From assembly GCA_023389175.1 (NCBI GenBank), contig JAEWEW010000117.1, positions 1-39,470 on the forward strand: 39,470 nucleotides of DNA, read 5' to 3'. Below are positions 1 to 9,522 of the stretch, one piece after another. The DNA comes from Pseudomonadota bacterium. GTDB taxonomy: Bacteria; Pseudomonadota; Gammaproteobacteria; Burkholderiales; Burkholderiaceae_E. Below the pieces are notes generated by a model. That model saw only the letters and a list, made by a program, of their open reading frames with translations, made no database searches and was not told the origin of the DNA. The number at the start of each line of letters is the position of its first letter. Positions within the stretch are counted from its first letter, which is position 1. The translations under genes were made by a program, and so were the position numbers.

Positions 1-740
1 TGTCGTTGAAGGGCATGTTGCCGGATTTCGTCGAGCGTCACCACGCGCAGTCCCGCCGCATCGGCCTCGGCCATGACGGCGAGCGCCGCCCGCGCGATCT
101 CGATCGAGCGCAGCGCATGGGTCGAAGACGGCAGCATGAAGCGCAGCTGCGAGAGATAGAACCGCACCAGGCGCTGCATGCGGCTGCCGCCGGCAGCCGC
201 ACCGCGTTCAGTGGTCGGACGCATGATGATCACCGTGGGAATGCGCAGCGCGGCAAGCTCCAGCTCCATCGCCTGCGGCAGCATCCGCTCCGCCGCGGAG
301 ACCTGCTGCCAGGCCGCGAGTGGCGCGAGCACGAGCAGGCGGCGGGCGCCGCGGGCAGTGGCCGCCGCGGCGACGCGACGCAATGCGCCTGCATCAACGA
401 TCGCGGCGTAGGCCGCGTCCCGGCGGTTCGGCGTGCGGCCGAGCGGATCGTCCGGATCCGTCCAACAGGCAAAGACATCCAGCTCGCAGGATGAAGGTTT
501 GGCTTGCATGCCGGCCGGTGCCTGCAGCCCGGTCGGCTGCCAGGCGGCGGTCGGGTCGGCCAGCTGGTCCAGCGTGATTCCTGCGAGGCCGGAGACCGTG
601 GAGCCGAGCGGCCGGTCGACCAGGACGCGCACCGCGGCGTAGCGCGGGGAGGAAACGACCGCGGATAGCAAGGCTTCACCGAGTCGCCCGACGGCGCCTG
701 CGACCAGGGCGATCCGCCGGCCGGAAAGCGCTGCCTGCAT
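1..740 (-). CDS. NAD(P)-binding Rossmann-fold oxidoreductase, 3' truncated by the window edge
   Basis: An open frame of 246 codons runs from an ATG at 740 to the window start without a stop, so the C-terminus is missing. The N-terminus reads RIALVAGAVGRLGEALL, a beta strand followed by a GxxGxxG-type dinucleotide-binding loop. Next come ARRLLVLAPLAAWQQVSAAE, which resembles the central strand of atypical short-chain dehydrogenases, and an IPTVIIMRPTTERG segment, which resembles the strand and loop after the usual active site. No clear YxxxK is visible, so it is probably an NmrA/epimerase-like atypical SDR. The substrate is unknown. It lies downstream of atpC in the same direction, separated by about 120 bp containing a hairpin repeat, so co-transcription with the ATP synthase is uncertain. 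A G-rich stretch precedes the ATG. Confidence 0.72.
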   Translation of the reverse strand, partial: MQAALSGRRIALVAGAVGRLGEALLSAVVSSPRYAAVRVLVDRPLGSTVSGLAGITLDQLADPTAAWQPTGLQAPAGMQAKPSSCELDVFACWTDPDDPLGRTPNRRDAAYAAIVDAGALRRVAAAATARGARRLLVLAPLAAWQQVSAAERMLPQAMELELAALRIPTVIIMRPTTERGAAAGGSRMQRLVRFYLSQLRFMLPSSTHALRSIEIARAALAVMAEADAAGLRVVTLDEIRQHALQR

Positions 741-743
741 GGA

Positions 744-830
744 GTGCCCCCAGGGCCGGGCTTCGCCCAGCCCGCCCCCCGAGGGGGTCAAGGAAACTTG
801 GGTCGGCCCGGCGTTTCCTTGAGAGGCGCG
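744..830. repeat. GC-rich REP-like element with a 10-bp inverted repeat
   Basis: The gap between atpC and the downstream oxidoreductase contains GGGCTTCGCCC and CCCCCCGAGGGGG. It also contains a perfect 10-bp inverted repeat, TCAAGGAAAC (788-797) and GTTTCCTTGA (813-822), with a 15-nt loop. The first two motifs resemble those in the atpG-atpA gap (3732-3929), suggesting the same family of extragenic repeats. The inverted repeat could end or stabilise the atp transcript, but no T-run follows it. Confidence 0.5.
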
Positions 831-863
831 CGCCGATGCCGCAGGCCGGATGTCGATCTGCGC

Positions 864-1280
864 TTACTTCTTGCGCAGCTTGCGGATGGCGGCGATCTGC
901 GCCGCCATGGTCGCGAACTCCGATTGGGCGCGGGCGAGGTCGATGTCGCTCTTCGCGTTGGCCATGGCTTCCTCGGCGCGCTTCTGCGCATCGGCTGCCT
1001 TCGCCTCGTCCAGGTCCGCGCCACGTATGGCGGTGTCCGCGAGCACGGTGACCCGGTTGGGTTGCACTTCCAGGATGCCGCCCGCGACGAAGACGAACTC
1101 CTCCTCCGCCCGGTTCGGCATCTTGATGCGCACCGCACCCGCCTTGATGCGGGTGATCAGCGGCGCGTGCTGCGGATAGATGCCGAGCTCGCCCGCTTCG
1201 CCCGGCAACGCGACGAACTCCGCCTCGCCGTCGAAGATCGCTTCCTCGGCGCTCACCACATCCACATGTACTGTATTCAT
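864..1280 (-). CDS. atpC: ATP synthase F1 epsilon subunit
   Basis: This 138-residue protein is the epsilon subunit of the F1 central stalk, which couples rotation to catalysis and can inhibit ATP hydrolysis. The N-terminal beta-sandwich is recognisable from VHVDVVSAEEAIFDGEAEFV, GELGIYPQHAPLITRIKAG and FVFVAGGILEVQPNRVTVLAD. An alanine/lysine-rich C-terminal helical pair (about residues 90-138) follows, with many A, E and K residues. Its length matches proteobacterial epsilon subunits. It is the last gene of the operon, 40 bp after atpD. Confidence 0.97.
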   Translation of the reverse strand: MNTVHVDVVSAEEAIFDGEAEFVALPGEAGELGIYPQHAPLITRIKAGAVRIKMPNRAEEEFVFVAGGILEVQPNRVTVLADTAIRGADLDEAKAADAQKRAEEAMANAKSDIDLARAQSEFATMAAQIAAIRKLRKK

Positions 1281-1320
1281 GTCCCTGCCTGGTCTTCCAA
1301 TGGCCGCTTCCGGGGGGCGT

Positions 1321-2745
1321 CTACTTCAGCGTCTTGGCCTTCTCGAACGCCTCGTCGATGCCGCCGACCATGTAGAAGGCCTGCTCCGGCAGCGCATCGC
1401 ACTCGCCGTTGACGATCATCTTGAAGCCGCGGATGGTCTCCGACAGCGGCACGTACTTGCCGGGCGAGCCGGTGAACACCTCGGCGACGTGGAACGGCTG
1501 CGACAGGAAGCGCTGGATCTTCCGGGCGCGGGCCACGGCCAGCTTGTCCTCCGGCGAGAGCTCGTCCATCCCGAGGATGGCGATGATGTCGCGCAGCTCC
1601 TTGTAGCGCTGCAGGGTGGCCTGCACCGAGCGGGTGGTGCTGTAGTGCTCCTCGCCGATCACGTTCGGGTCGATCTGGCGCGAGGTGGAATCGAGCGGGT
1701 CCACCGCCGGGTAGATGCCGAGCGAGGCGATGTCCCGCGAGAGCACGACAGTCGCGTCCAGGTGGGCGAAGGTGGTCGCCGGCGACGGGTCCGTCAGGTC
1801 GTCCGCCGGCACGTAGACCGCCTGGATCGAGGTGATGGAGCCGGTCTTGGTGGAAGTGATGCGCTCCTGCAGGCGGCCCATCTCCTCGGCAAGCGTCGGC
1901 TGGTAGCCCACCGCCGACGGCATCCGGCCGAGCAGCGCGGAGACCTCGGTGCCCGCGAGCGTGTAGCGATAGATGTTGTCCACGAAGAAGAGGATGTCCC
2001 GGCCTTCGTCGCGGAAGCGCTCGGCCATGGAGAGGCCGGAGAGCGCGACGCGAAGGCGGTTGCCCGGCGGCTCGTTCATCTGGCCGAAGACCATCGCCAC
2101 CTTGGACTCCTTGAGGTTGTCCTGGACGATGACCTTGGCTTCCGACATCTCATGGTAGAAGTCGTTGCCTTCACGGGTCCGCTCGCCGACGCCGGCGAAC
2201 ACCGACAGGCCCGAGTGCTCCTTGGCGATGTTGTTGATCAGCTCGAGCATGTTCACGGTCTTGCCGACGCCGGCACCGCCGAAGAGGCCGACCTTGCCGC
2301 CCTTGGCGAACGGACAGATCAGGTCGATCACCTTGATGCCGGTCTCCAGCAGCTCCTGCGACGGGGACAGCGCGTCGAAGGCCGGTGCCGGCTGGTGGAT
2401 CTCGCGGAACTCGTCGGAATCGATCGGGCCGCGCTCGTCGATCGGGCGACCGAGCACGTCCATGACGCGACCGAGCACGCCGGGACCGACCGGCACCTGG
2501 ATGCCCTTGCCGGTCGCCGCGACCGGCATGCCGCGCCGCAGGCCGTCGGACGAGCCCATGGCGATGGTACGCACGATGCCGTCGCCGAGCTGCTGCTGCA
2601 CCTCGAAGGTCAGCCCTTCCTCCGCGAGCGACTTGCCTTCGCTCTTCTCGAGCTTCAGCGCCTCGAAGACCTTCGGCATCGCGTCGCGTGGGAACTGGAT
2701 GTCCACCACGGCACCGATGCACTGAACGATTTGACCTTGTGACAT
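1321..2745 (-). CDS. atpD: ATP synthase F1 beta subunit (catalytic)
   Basis: This 474-residue protein is the catalytic beta subunit of the F1 hexamer. Walker A GGAGVGKT lies at residues 156-163, followed by the GERTREGNDFYHEM segment with the catalytic glutamate. The family-typical FFVDNIYRYTLAGTEVSALL (Walker B), PSAVGYQPTLAEEMG and PADDLTDPSPATTFAHLD are all present. It ends normally with a helical FYMVGGIDEAFEKAKTL. It begins at an ATG 87 bp after atpG and precedes atpC. Nothing in the sequence suggests loss of activity. Confidence 0.98.
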   Translation of the reverse strand: MSQGQIVQCIGAVVDIQFPRDAMPKVFEALKLEKSEGKSLAEEGLTFEVQQQLGDGIVRTIAMGSSDGLRRGMPVAATGKGIQVPVGPGVLGRVMDVLGRPIDERGPIDSDEFREIHQPAPAFDALSPSQELLETGIKVIDLICPFAKGGKVGLFGGAGVGKTVNMLELINNIAKEHSGLSVFAGVGERTREGNDFYHEMSEAKVIVQDNLKESKVAMVFGQMNEPPGNRLRVALSGLSMAERFRDEGRDILFFVDNIYRYTLAGTEVSALLGRMPSAVGYQPTLAEEMGRLQERITSTKTGSITSIQAVYVPADDLTDPSPATTFAHLDATVVLSRDIASLGIYPAVDPLDSTSRQIDPNVIGEEHYSTTRSVQATLQRYKELRDIIAILGMDELSPEDKLAVARARKIQRFLSQPFHVAEVFTGSPGKYVPLSETIRGFKMIVNGECDALPEQAFYMVGGIDEAFEKAKTLK

Positions 2746-2832
2746 GACTCGGGTTCCTGTTCTGTGTTCCTGTATTCCTGGTCGCGCCGTCCTCTCGGGG
2801 TCAGCGCGACACCATGTGCGATGCCCGCGGCC

Positions 2833-3702
2833 TCAGAGCGCAGCGGCGCCGGCGACGATCTCGGACAGCTCCTGTGTGATGGCAGCCTGGCGGGCCTTGT
2901 TGTACGACAACTGCAGCTCGTCGATCAGCTTCTTCGCGTTGTCGGAAGCGGCCTTCATCGCGACCATCTTCGCCGACTGCTCCGACGCCATGTTCTCCGC
3001 GACCGCCTGGAAGACGATCGCCTCGATGTAGCGGACCAGCAGCTCGTCCAGCACCGTCTGCGCGTCCGGCTCGTAGAGGTAGTCCCAGGAGAACTCGCGC
3101 GAATCCTCCTCAAGGCGGTCGGCCGGCAACGGCAGCAGCTGCTCGATCACCGGCTCCTGCTTCATCGTGTTGATGAAGGTGGTGTAGGCGAGGTACACCG
3201 CATCGATCTCGCCGTTGGCGTACGCGTCCAGCTGGATCTTCACCGGGCCGATCAGCTTCTCCATGTGCGGCCGGTCACCCAGCTGGGTCACCTGAGACAC
3301 GATGTTGGCGCCGAGCCGCTGCATGAACGCGAGGCCCTTGGTTCCGATCGCGGTGAGCTGGTACTGCACGCCGGAAGCCTCGAGCTCGCGCAGCTTGTTG
3401 GTGACCAGGCGCAGGATGTTGGTGTTCAGGCCGCCGCACAGTCCCTTGTCCGTCGTGACCACGATGAGTCCGGCGCGCTTCAGCCCCTCGCGTTCCACCA
3501 GGAACGGATGACGGTACTCCGGGTTGGCACGGGCGAGATGGGCGGCGATGTTGCGGATCTTGTCGCCGTATGGACGCGCCGTGCGCATGCGCTCCTGCGC
3601 CTTGCGCATCTTGGCGGCGGCGACCATTTCCATCGCCTTGGTGATCTTGCGCGTGCCCTGCACGCTCTTGATCTTGCCTCGAATCTCTTTGGAGCTCGAC
3701 AT
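2833..3702 (-). CDS. atpG: ATP synthase F1 gamma subunit
   Basis: This 289-residue protein is the rotating coiled-coil shaft of F1. The N-terminal helix MSSSKEIRGKIKSVQGTRK, with KAMEMVAAAKMRKAQ, and the C-terminal helix MASEQSAKMVAMKAASDNAK, ending QAAITQELSEIVAGAAAL, are the two long helices typical of the family. The central globular part contains VTTDKGLCGGLNTNI. It lies between atpA and atpD. Its distance from atpA is unusually large (233 bp) because of two repeat copies. Confidence 0.97.
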   Translation of the reverse strand: MSSSKEIRGKIKSVQGTRKITKAMEMVAAAKMRKAQERMRTARPYGDKIRNIAAHLARANPEYRHPFLVEREGLKRAGLIVVTTDKGLCGGLNTNILRLVTNKLRELEASGVQYQLTAIGTKGLAFMQRLGANIVSQVTQLGDRPHMEKLIGPVKIQLDAYANGEIDAVYLAYTTFINTMKQEPVIEQLLPLPADRLEEDSREFSWDYLYEPDAQTVLDELLVRYIEAIVFQAVAENMASEQSAKMVAMKAASDNAKKLIDELQLSYNKARQAAITQELSEIVAGAAAL

Positions 3703-3731
3703 CCCAGTTCCCTAGCAAAACGTCGTACTAA

Positions 3732-3783
3732 GCGCGGATCCGGCTCTGCCGGGCCGCCGGCTGCGCCCCCCTTGTACAAGGGC
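3732..3783 (+). repeat. REP-like repeat copy A (atpG-atpA gap)
   Basis: This is a GC-rich element in the order GCGGATCCGGCTCTGCCGG, then GCCGCCGGCTGCG, then a C-run, then CTTGTACAAG. Copy B (3854-3929) has the same order: GCGGATCGGGCTTCGCCCGG, then CCGCTGGCTGCG, then a C-run and CTTCTCAAGG. Each copy can form a GGCTCTGCC- or GGGCTTCGCCC-type hairpin and a second one around the C-run. The paired layout resembles extragenic palindromic repeats common in Burkholderiales. Confidence 0.6.
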
Positions 3784-3853
3784 GAGCGCACGGTTCGTCT
3801 CCACCCTAGCCGGCGCCAATCGCATGAACCGACCGCCCCACACCCAGCGGCAG

Positions 3854-3929
3854 CCGCGGATCGGGCTTCGCCCGGCCGCTGGCTGCGCCCCCCTTCTCAA
3901 GGGGGGAAGCGCCGCAGGCGCTCGGGGGG
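3854..3929 (+). repeat. REP-like repeat copy B (atpG-atpA gap)
   Basis: This copy lies in the same orientation as copy A. It contains GGGCTTCGCCC and CCCCCCTTCTCAAGGGGGG, both hairpin-forming, followed by a further short inverted repeat, AAGCGCCGCAGGCGCTC (stem AGCGCC/GGCGCT). It ends about 7 bp from the end of atpA. Confidence 0.6.
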
Positions 3930-3935
3930 TTGGCT

Positions 3936-5477
<1,542 letters not shown>

Positions 5478-5486
5478 GGGAACTCC

Positions 5487-6020
5487 TTAGTTCTTCAGGG
5501 TCGCGGCAAGCTGGGCGAGCTTGCCGCGCACGGATGCGTCGATCACTTCATCGCCGATGCGGATCATCACGCCGCCGATCAGCTCGGGGTCCACCTCGGG
5601 CGTGGCCTTGACCTTGCGGCCGAAACGCTCCTGGAGCGTGGCGACGACGTCGGCCAACTGGCTGTCGGTCACCGGATAGGCGGACACGACGTCCACATCC
5701 AGCACGTCGTCGTGGCGATTGCGCTTCTCCTCGAACTGGACCGCGATCTCCGGCAGCACCGCGAGCCGGTCGTTCTCGGCGAGGACGCGAACGAAGTTGC
5801 GCTGTTCGGTCGAAAGCTGGCCCGCCGCCTCGGCGATGATCTCGACGATGCGGTCCACCGCAAGCCGCGGGTCAGCGACGATCGCCAGCGCCTCGGGCGT
5901 GCGCATCACCGCGGCGAGGCGCGTGAGCGCCTCCGACCAGGCAGGAAGCGCGTTCTGCTCAACCGCCAGGCTGAAGGCCGCGTCGGCATACGGACGTGCG
6001 ATTGTCTGTGACTCCGCCAT
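5487..6020 (-). CDS. atpH: ATP synthase F1 delta subunit
   Basis: This 177-residue protein connects the top of F1 to the b-subunit peripheral stalk. The N-terminal six-helix domain begins AESQTIARPYADAAFSLA. The C-terminal signature PEVDPELIGGVMIRIGDEVIDASVRGKLAQL is diagnostic of delta/OSCP. It starts 6 bp after the end of atpF and ends 9 bp before atpA, so the genes are tightly packed. Confidence 0.97.
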   Translation of the reverse strand: MAESQTIARPYADAAFSLAVEQNALPAWSEALTRLAAVMRTPEALAIVADPRLAVDRIVEIIAEAAGQLSTEQRNFVRVLAENDRLAVLPEIAVQFEEKRNRHDDVLDVDVVSAYPVTDSQLADVVATLQERFGRKVKATPEVDPELIGGVMIRIGDEVIDASVRGKLAQLAATLKN

Positions 6021-6026
6021 GGCCGC

Positions 6027-6500
6027 CTAGTGCAGTTCGTTCTTCAGGTTGGCAAGAAGCGTCGCATGCCTGCCCTGATCGATCTCGCTGCGCAGGATGC
6101 GTTCGGCGCCGGCGACTGCCAGCGCGGCGACCTGGTCGCGGAGCTGCTCGCGGGCGCGTTGCGCGGCGAGCGCCGCTTCTTCCTCGGCCGCCTTGCGCGC
6201 GGCGGCGACGATGGCGGCCGCTTCGGCGCGGGCCTCCTCGACGAGCTGCGCCGCCTGCTTCTCGGCGACCGTGCGGACCTCCGAGGCGCTCTCGCGTGCT
6301 GTCTTCAGCTCCGCCTCGACCCGCGCTTCCGCGGCCTGGAGGTCGGCCTTGGCCTTGTCAGCCGCGGCGAGGCCGTCGGCGATCTTCTTGCTGCGCTCAT
6401 CGAGTGCGGTGGTGATGGGCGGCCACACGAACCTGGCGGTAAACCACCAGAGCGCGGCGAACACCACGATCTGCACCAGCAGCGTCGCGTTTAGGTTCAC
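6027..6500 (-). CDS. atpF: ATP synthase Fo subunit b
   Basis: This 157-residue protein is the peripheral stalk of Fo. One N-terminal membrane segment (LNATLLVQIVVFAALWWFTARFVWPP, about residues 3-28) is followed by a long charged, alanine-rich coiled coil with repeated AKADLQAAEARVEAELKTAR-type heptads. The start MNLNATLL is the family standard. It lies between atpE and atpH with short spacers. Confidence 0.96.
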   Translation of the reverse strand: MNLNATLLVQIVVFAALWWFTARFVWPPITTALDERSKKIADGLAAADKAKADLQAAEARVEAELKTARESASEVRTVAEKQAAQLVEEARAEAAAIVAAARKAAEEEAALAAQRAREQLRDQVAALAVAGAERILRSEIDQGRHATLLANLKNELH

Positions 6501-6529
6501 GCTGGTCTACTCCGTGGAGGAACGAGTGC

Positions 6530-6772
6530 TTAGCCCTGGAACGGGTTGGCGAAGGCGAACATCATGGCGATACCGACGCCGATCAGGAACGCGGCGTCGA
6601 TCAGGCCGGCGAGCAGGAACATCTTGGTCTGGAGCTTGTCCATCAGCTCGGGCTGGCGAGCCGCGCCCTCGATGTACTTGCCGCCCATGTTGCCGATGCC
6701 CAGACAAGCGCCCATGGCGCCCAGGCCGATGATCAAACCGCAAGCGATGGCTACGAAACCCACATTGGTCAT
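6530..6772 (-). CDS. atpE: ATP synthase Fo subunit c
   Basis: This 80-residue hairpin protein forms the rotor ring of Fo. It has two hydrophobic helices: residues 4-28, glycine-rich (GLGAMGACLGIGNMGG), and about residues 51-76. The polar RQPE loop (residues 39-42) lies between them. The ion-carrying carboxylate is Asp59 in AGLIDAAF. The Na+-ring ligand set (Gln in helix 1 with Glu in helix 2) is absent, so a proton-driven ring is inferred. Confidence 0.97.
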   Translation of the reverse strand: MTNVGFVAIACGLIIGLGAMGACLGIGNMGGKYIEGAARQPELMDKLQTKMFLLAGLIDAAFLIGVGIAMMFAFANPFQG

Positions 6773-6862
6773 GACGACTCCTCTATCAGGAAGTTGGATG
6801 TTGGAATGGTGGAGAAACTGTTTCCGGAAACTCTTGCCGCGCTATCTGCGCCGATGCCGCGC

Positions 6863-7723
6863 CTAGTGATGCTCGTGCGCCTGCCCGATGTACACCAGCG
6901 TGAGCATCATGAAGATGAATGCCTGCAGGGTGATGATCAGGATGTGGAAGATGGCCCAGGCAAGGCCTGCGAAGAAATGCAGTCCCATGCCCCAGACGGT
7001 GAACGTCGCCCCGAGCAGCGCGATCAGCATGAAGATCAGCTCGCCGGCGAACATGTTGCCGAAGAGTCGCATGCCGAGCGAAACGGTCTTGGCGAGGTAC
7101 TCGATGATCTGCATGGCGAAGTTCACCACCCAGAGCACCGGCTTGAGCAGGATGCCCGCTCCCGAGGACGGGCCGGCGCCGAACGGCGCGGTGAACAGTT
7201 CGTGGACGAAGCCGCCCGGGTTCTTGATCTTGATGCCGTAGTAGATGGAGGCGGAGAGCACCACGATCGACATCGCCATCGGGGCGTTGAGATCGGCGGT
7301 CGGGACCACCCGCTGATAGTTGATGCCAACCAGGCTGCCGAGCCAGGGGAGCAGGTCCACCGGCAGCAGGTCCATCGCATTCATGAAGAAGATCCAGACG
7401 AACGAGATCAGCGCAAGCGGCGCGATGTAGCTGACATTGCCGTGGACGATGGAGCGCGCCTGCTCGTGGACGAACTCGACCACCGACTCAATGGCGCCGA
7501 CGAACCGGTTGGGCACGCCGCTGGTGACCATGCGGGCGGCCCGGTGCAGCAGCCAGGCGGCCAGCAGGCCGGTGACCACGGACCAGAACACCGTGTCCAG
7601 GTTGACGATGCTGAAATCGATGATCGCTTTCTGGGGATGACCCGAGGTGTTCAGGTGCCCGAGATGGTGGACGATGTATTCCGATGCGGTGGGCGCCGCC
7701 CCCGTTGCCCCTTCTGTCGCCAT
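6863..7723 (-). CDS. atpB: ATP synthase Fo subunit a
   Basis: This 286-residue multi-pass membrane stator subunit provides the two proton half-channels. The essential arginine is Arg219 in SLGMRLFGNMFAGELI. NAMDLLPVDLLP and FHILIITLQAFIFMMLTLVYIG are also characteristic. The N-terminal stretch of about 35 polar residues (ATEGATGAAPTASEYIVHHL) is typical of betaproteobacterial forms. It precedes atpE by 90 bp and follows atpI by 27 bp. Confidence 0.97.
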   Translation of the reverse strand: MATEGATGAAPTASEYIVHHLGHLNTSGHPQKAIIDFSIVNLDTVFWSVVTGLLAAWLLHRAARMVTSGVPNRFVGAIESVVEFVHEQARSIVHGNVSYIAPLALISFVWIFFMNAMDLLPVDLLPWLGSLVGINYQRVVPTADLNAPMAMSIVVLSASIYYGIKIKNPGGFVHELFTAPFGAGPSSGAGILLKPVLWVVNFAMQIIEYLAKTVSLGMRLFGNMFAGELIFMLIALLGATFTVWGMGLHFFAGLAWAIFHILIITLQAFIFMMLTLVYIGQAHEHH

Positions 7724-7750
7724 CTGGATCGTGCTTCTCTGTCGGTTATG

Positions 7751-8170
7751 TTAGTCCGTGCTTGCTATCGGTCTATCCCGCGCGCCCTGGCCGGCTTCGC
7801 CTGTCGCCGGGCCCGCTTCTTCCTTGCCCTTGCCCACGTACAGCAACGCGAACAAGGGTGCCTGCAACGCGACGATCAGACCGAGCAGCAGCGGCAGCCA
7901 GCGCACTGGTCCAAGCCACTTGTTGATCGCGGCCAGCAATGCCACCGTCAGGACGATCTTCGTGAGCTGCCCCAGGAAGAAGACGACCGGATAGGACTCC
8001 GCAGACCGCCCCCGATGGGTCGCCAATCGCAACGCGAAGAGACCGTTCGGGATGATCGCCGCCGCACCCCCGAGCACGGCATAGCCCGCGCTCGTCCAAT
8101 CGGACACCAGTCCCGCGCCGAGCGCGAGTACCAGGACCGATGCGATCTGCAGCATGACGGCCATCAACAC
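7751..8170 (-). CDS. atpI: ATP synthase assembly/accessory protein I
   Basis: This is a small, four-helix hydrophobic protein of about 139 residues, the usual first gene of the atp operon. AtpI is thought to help assemble the c-ring and/or act in Mg2+ supply. Recognisable parts are AGYAVLGGAAAIIPNGLFALRLA, VVFFLGQLTKIVLTVALLAAI and LIVALQAPLFALL. I place the start at the GTG at 8168-8170 because AGGAG lies 7 bp upstream and hydrophobic helix 1 begins there. An in-frame ATG at 8317 would add 49 Arg/Ala-rich residues unlike the family. The end lies 27 bp before atpB. Confidence 0.82.
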   Translation of the reverse strand: MLMAVMLQIASVLVLALGAGLVSDWTSAGYAVLGGAAAIIPNGLFALRLATHRGRSAESYPVVFFLGQLTKIVLTVALLAAINKWLGPVRWLPLLLGLIVALQAPLFALLYVGKGKEEAGPATGEAGQGARDRPIASTD

Positions 8171-8480
8171 GGTGACGCTCCTGTTGCATCCGACCCAGGC
8201 CGCTGGGCGAACTTCCCGATCACGGGCCGCGCATGCCGCACCCGCGCGCCAATGAATGACGTCCACGGGATGCGCGCGGCCGGCGATCCGGGCAAATGCC
8301 GTACGGGGAAAGCGCATGACTGCCGCGTCCGCCCCCGTCCGCGTTTTGCAGCATTGAACGCTGCACTAACGCTGCATCGAAGCCCGGTGCCCTGGCCCAG
8401 GTCCGGCCGCAACAAGAAAAAGAAAGCGTCCCGAACCGATTGCCGTCCGCTGCCGAGGTCGCAGCAGACAAAGCCTGTGG
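8171..8480 (-). other. Long leader of the atp operon
   Basis: About 300 nt separate the predicted atp promoter from the atpI start. The leader RNA can form a 9-bp stem close to its 5' end: GTCTGCTGC (complement of 8461-8469) pairs with GCAGCGGAC (complement of 8445-8453), with one G-U pair and a 7-nt loop. A U-rich tract follows (complement of about 8412-8427). Further down, TGCAGC occurs twice before one GCTGCA (8347-8374), allowing alternative pairings. Short open frames here have no convincing ribosome-binding site. I see no gene in it. Confidence 0.4.
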
Positions 8481-8509
8481 AGTATAAGGGGAAGTACTTA
8501 GCCGGTCAA
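8481..8509 (-). promoter_or_regulatory. Predicted sigma70 promoter of the atp operon
   Basis: On the minus strand, TTGACC (8509-8504) and TATACT (8486-8481) are separated by exactly 17 bp. Each matches the sigma70 consensus at five of six positions. It lies 53 bp after the parB stop and points toward atpI, so the ATP synthase can be transcribed independently of the par operon. Confidence 0.7.
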
Positions 8510-8562
8510 AACCGGCCTTGTGTCGCGTGATGCAGGATTAGCGTCGAACCCGACGGCCTTGA

Positions 8563-9522
8563 CTAAACCGACTCCTCGTCGAGCGCCGTGGCGAGCTGCA
8601 GGCGGTCAAGCAGGTCGCCGAATGCATCATTGCTGGAGAAATGGATGACGAGCTTGCCGCGTCCGCTCGGTTTGCTCACGATCTCGACCTCGGTGCCGAG
8701 CTGATCCGCCAGGCGTTCCCGCAGCCGGGCGACGTCGCGATCCGGCATGCCGTGGAAGCGGCGCGCCGATGCGAGGTTCGCGCGGGCCGCGGCGGCCTGC
8801 AAGGCGCTGTCGCGTTCGGCCGCGCTCAGCGTCTGAGTCACCAGCTTCTCCGTCTCCCGCACCGATAGCCGGCGCTGCACCACCTGGTGCGCGATGAGAA
8901 TCTGCTGGGCCCGATCCAGCGACAGCAGCGAACGGGCATGGCCCATCTCGATGTCTCCCGCTAGCAACATGGTCTGCACCGGCTCGGCGAGATTGAGCAG
9001 CCGCAGCAGGTTCGAGGTGGCGCTGCGGGAGCGGCCGATCGCCTGCGACGCCTGCTCGTGGGTGTAGTTGAACTCCTCGATCAGCCGACGGATCGCGGTG
9101 GCTTCCTCCAGCGGATTCAGGTCCTCCCGCTGGATGTTTTCGATCAGCGCGATCGCCAGCGCGTTCTCGTCGCTCACCTCGCGCACGATCACCGGCACCG
9201 ACCGAAGCTGGGCGAGCGCAGCCGCCCGGAAGCGGCGTTCGCCGGCGATGATCTCGTAGCGGTCGTCGCCGATTGCCCGCACCACGATCGGCTGCAGCAG
9301 GCCGTGCTCGCGGATCGAGTCGGCCAGCTCCTGCAAGGCGGTCTCGTCCATCCGGGTCCGCGGCTGGTAGCGGCCGGCCTGCATGCGGGTAAGCGGCAAC
9401 TCGCGGATCGGCTCGTCCGCGGCCGGTCCCGCGGGTGCCTGTGCCTGCGGCGTGAAGTCGGTGTCGCCGCCCAGGAGGGCGTTGAGGCCGCGGCCGAGGC
9501 CGCCCTTGTGCTTGCGGGTCAT
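8563..9522 (-). CDS. parB: Chromosome-partitioning protein ParB
   Basis: This 319-residue CTP-dependent DNA clamp loads at parS and works with ParA to segregate the origin region. The N-terminus KGGLGRGLNALLGGD is the ParA-interacting peptide typical of chromosomal ParB. The CTP-binding domain contains GERRFRA (94-100) and ENIQREDLNP (128-137). The helix-turn-helix lies at about 153-176 (YTHEQASQAIGRSRSATSNLLRLL), and a C-terminal dimerisation domain follows. Its start overlaps the parA stop by 4 bp (ATGA). Its likely targets, three parS sites, lie at 13405-14021. Confidence 0.96.
   Translation of the reverse strand: MTRKHKGGLGRGLNALLGGDTDFTPQAQAPAGPAADEPIRELPLTRMQAGRYQPRTRMDETALQELADSIREHGLLQPIVVRAIGDDRYEIIAGERRFRAAALAQLRSVPVIVREVSDENALAIALIENIQREDLNPLEEATAIRRLIEEFNYTHEQASQAIGRSRSATSNLLRLLNLAEPVQTMLLAGDIEMGHARSLLSLDRAQQILIAHQVVQRRLSVRETEKLVTQTLSAAERDSALQAAAARANLASARRFHGMPDRDVARLRERLADQLGTEVEIVSKPSGRGKLVIHFSSNDAFGDLLDRLQLATALDEESV

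Larger units (their letters stand above)
3703..3935 (-). other. Expanded intergenic gap inside the atp operon
   Basis: Apart from the atpD-atpG spacer (87 bp), other atp gene pairs here are at most 90 bp apart. This one is 233 bp and holds two REP-like repeat copies (3732-3783 and 3854-3929) separated by about 70 bp. Short open frames cross it but have biased, low-complexity translations and no ribosome-binding site. I see no gene in it. It could affect the stoichiometry or stability of the atpA and atpG segments of the mRNA. Confidence 0.6.

Noticed and set aside
8171..8317. Longer AtpI starting at ATG 8317
   Set aside because: The extra residues are Arg/Ala-rich and not hydrophobic. A GTG at 8170 with AGGAG fits the family length.
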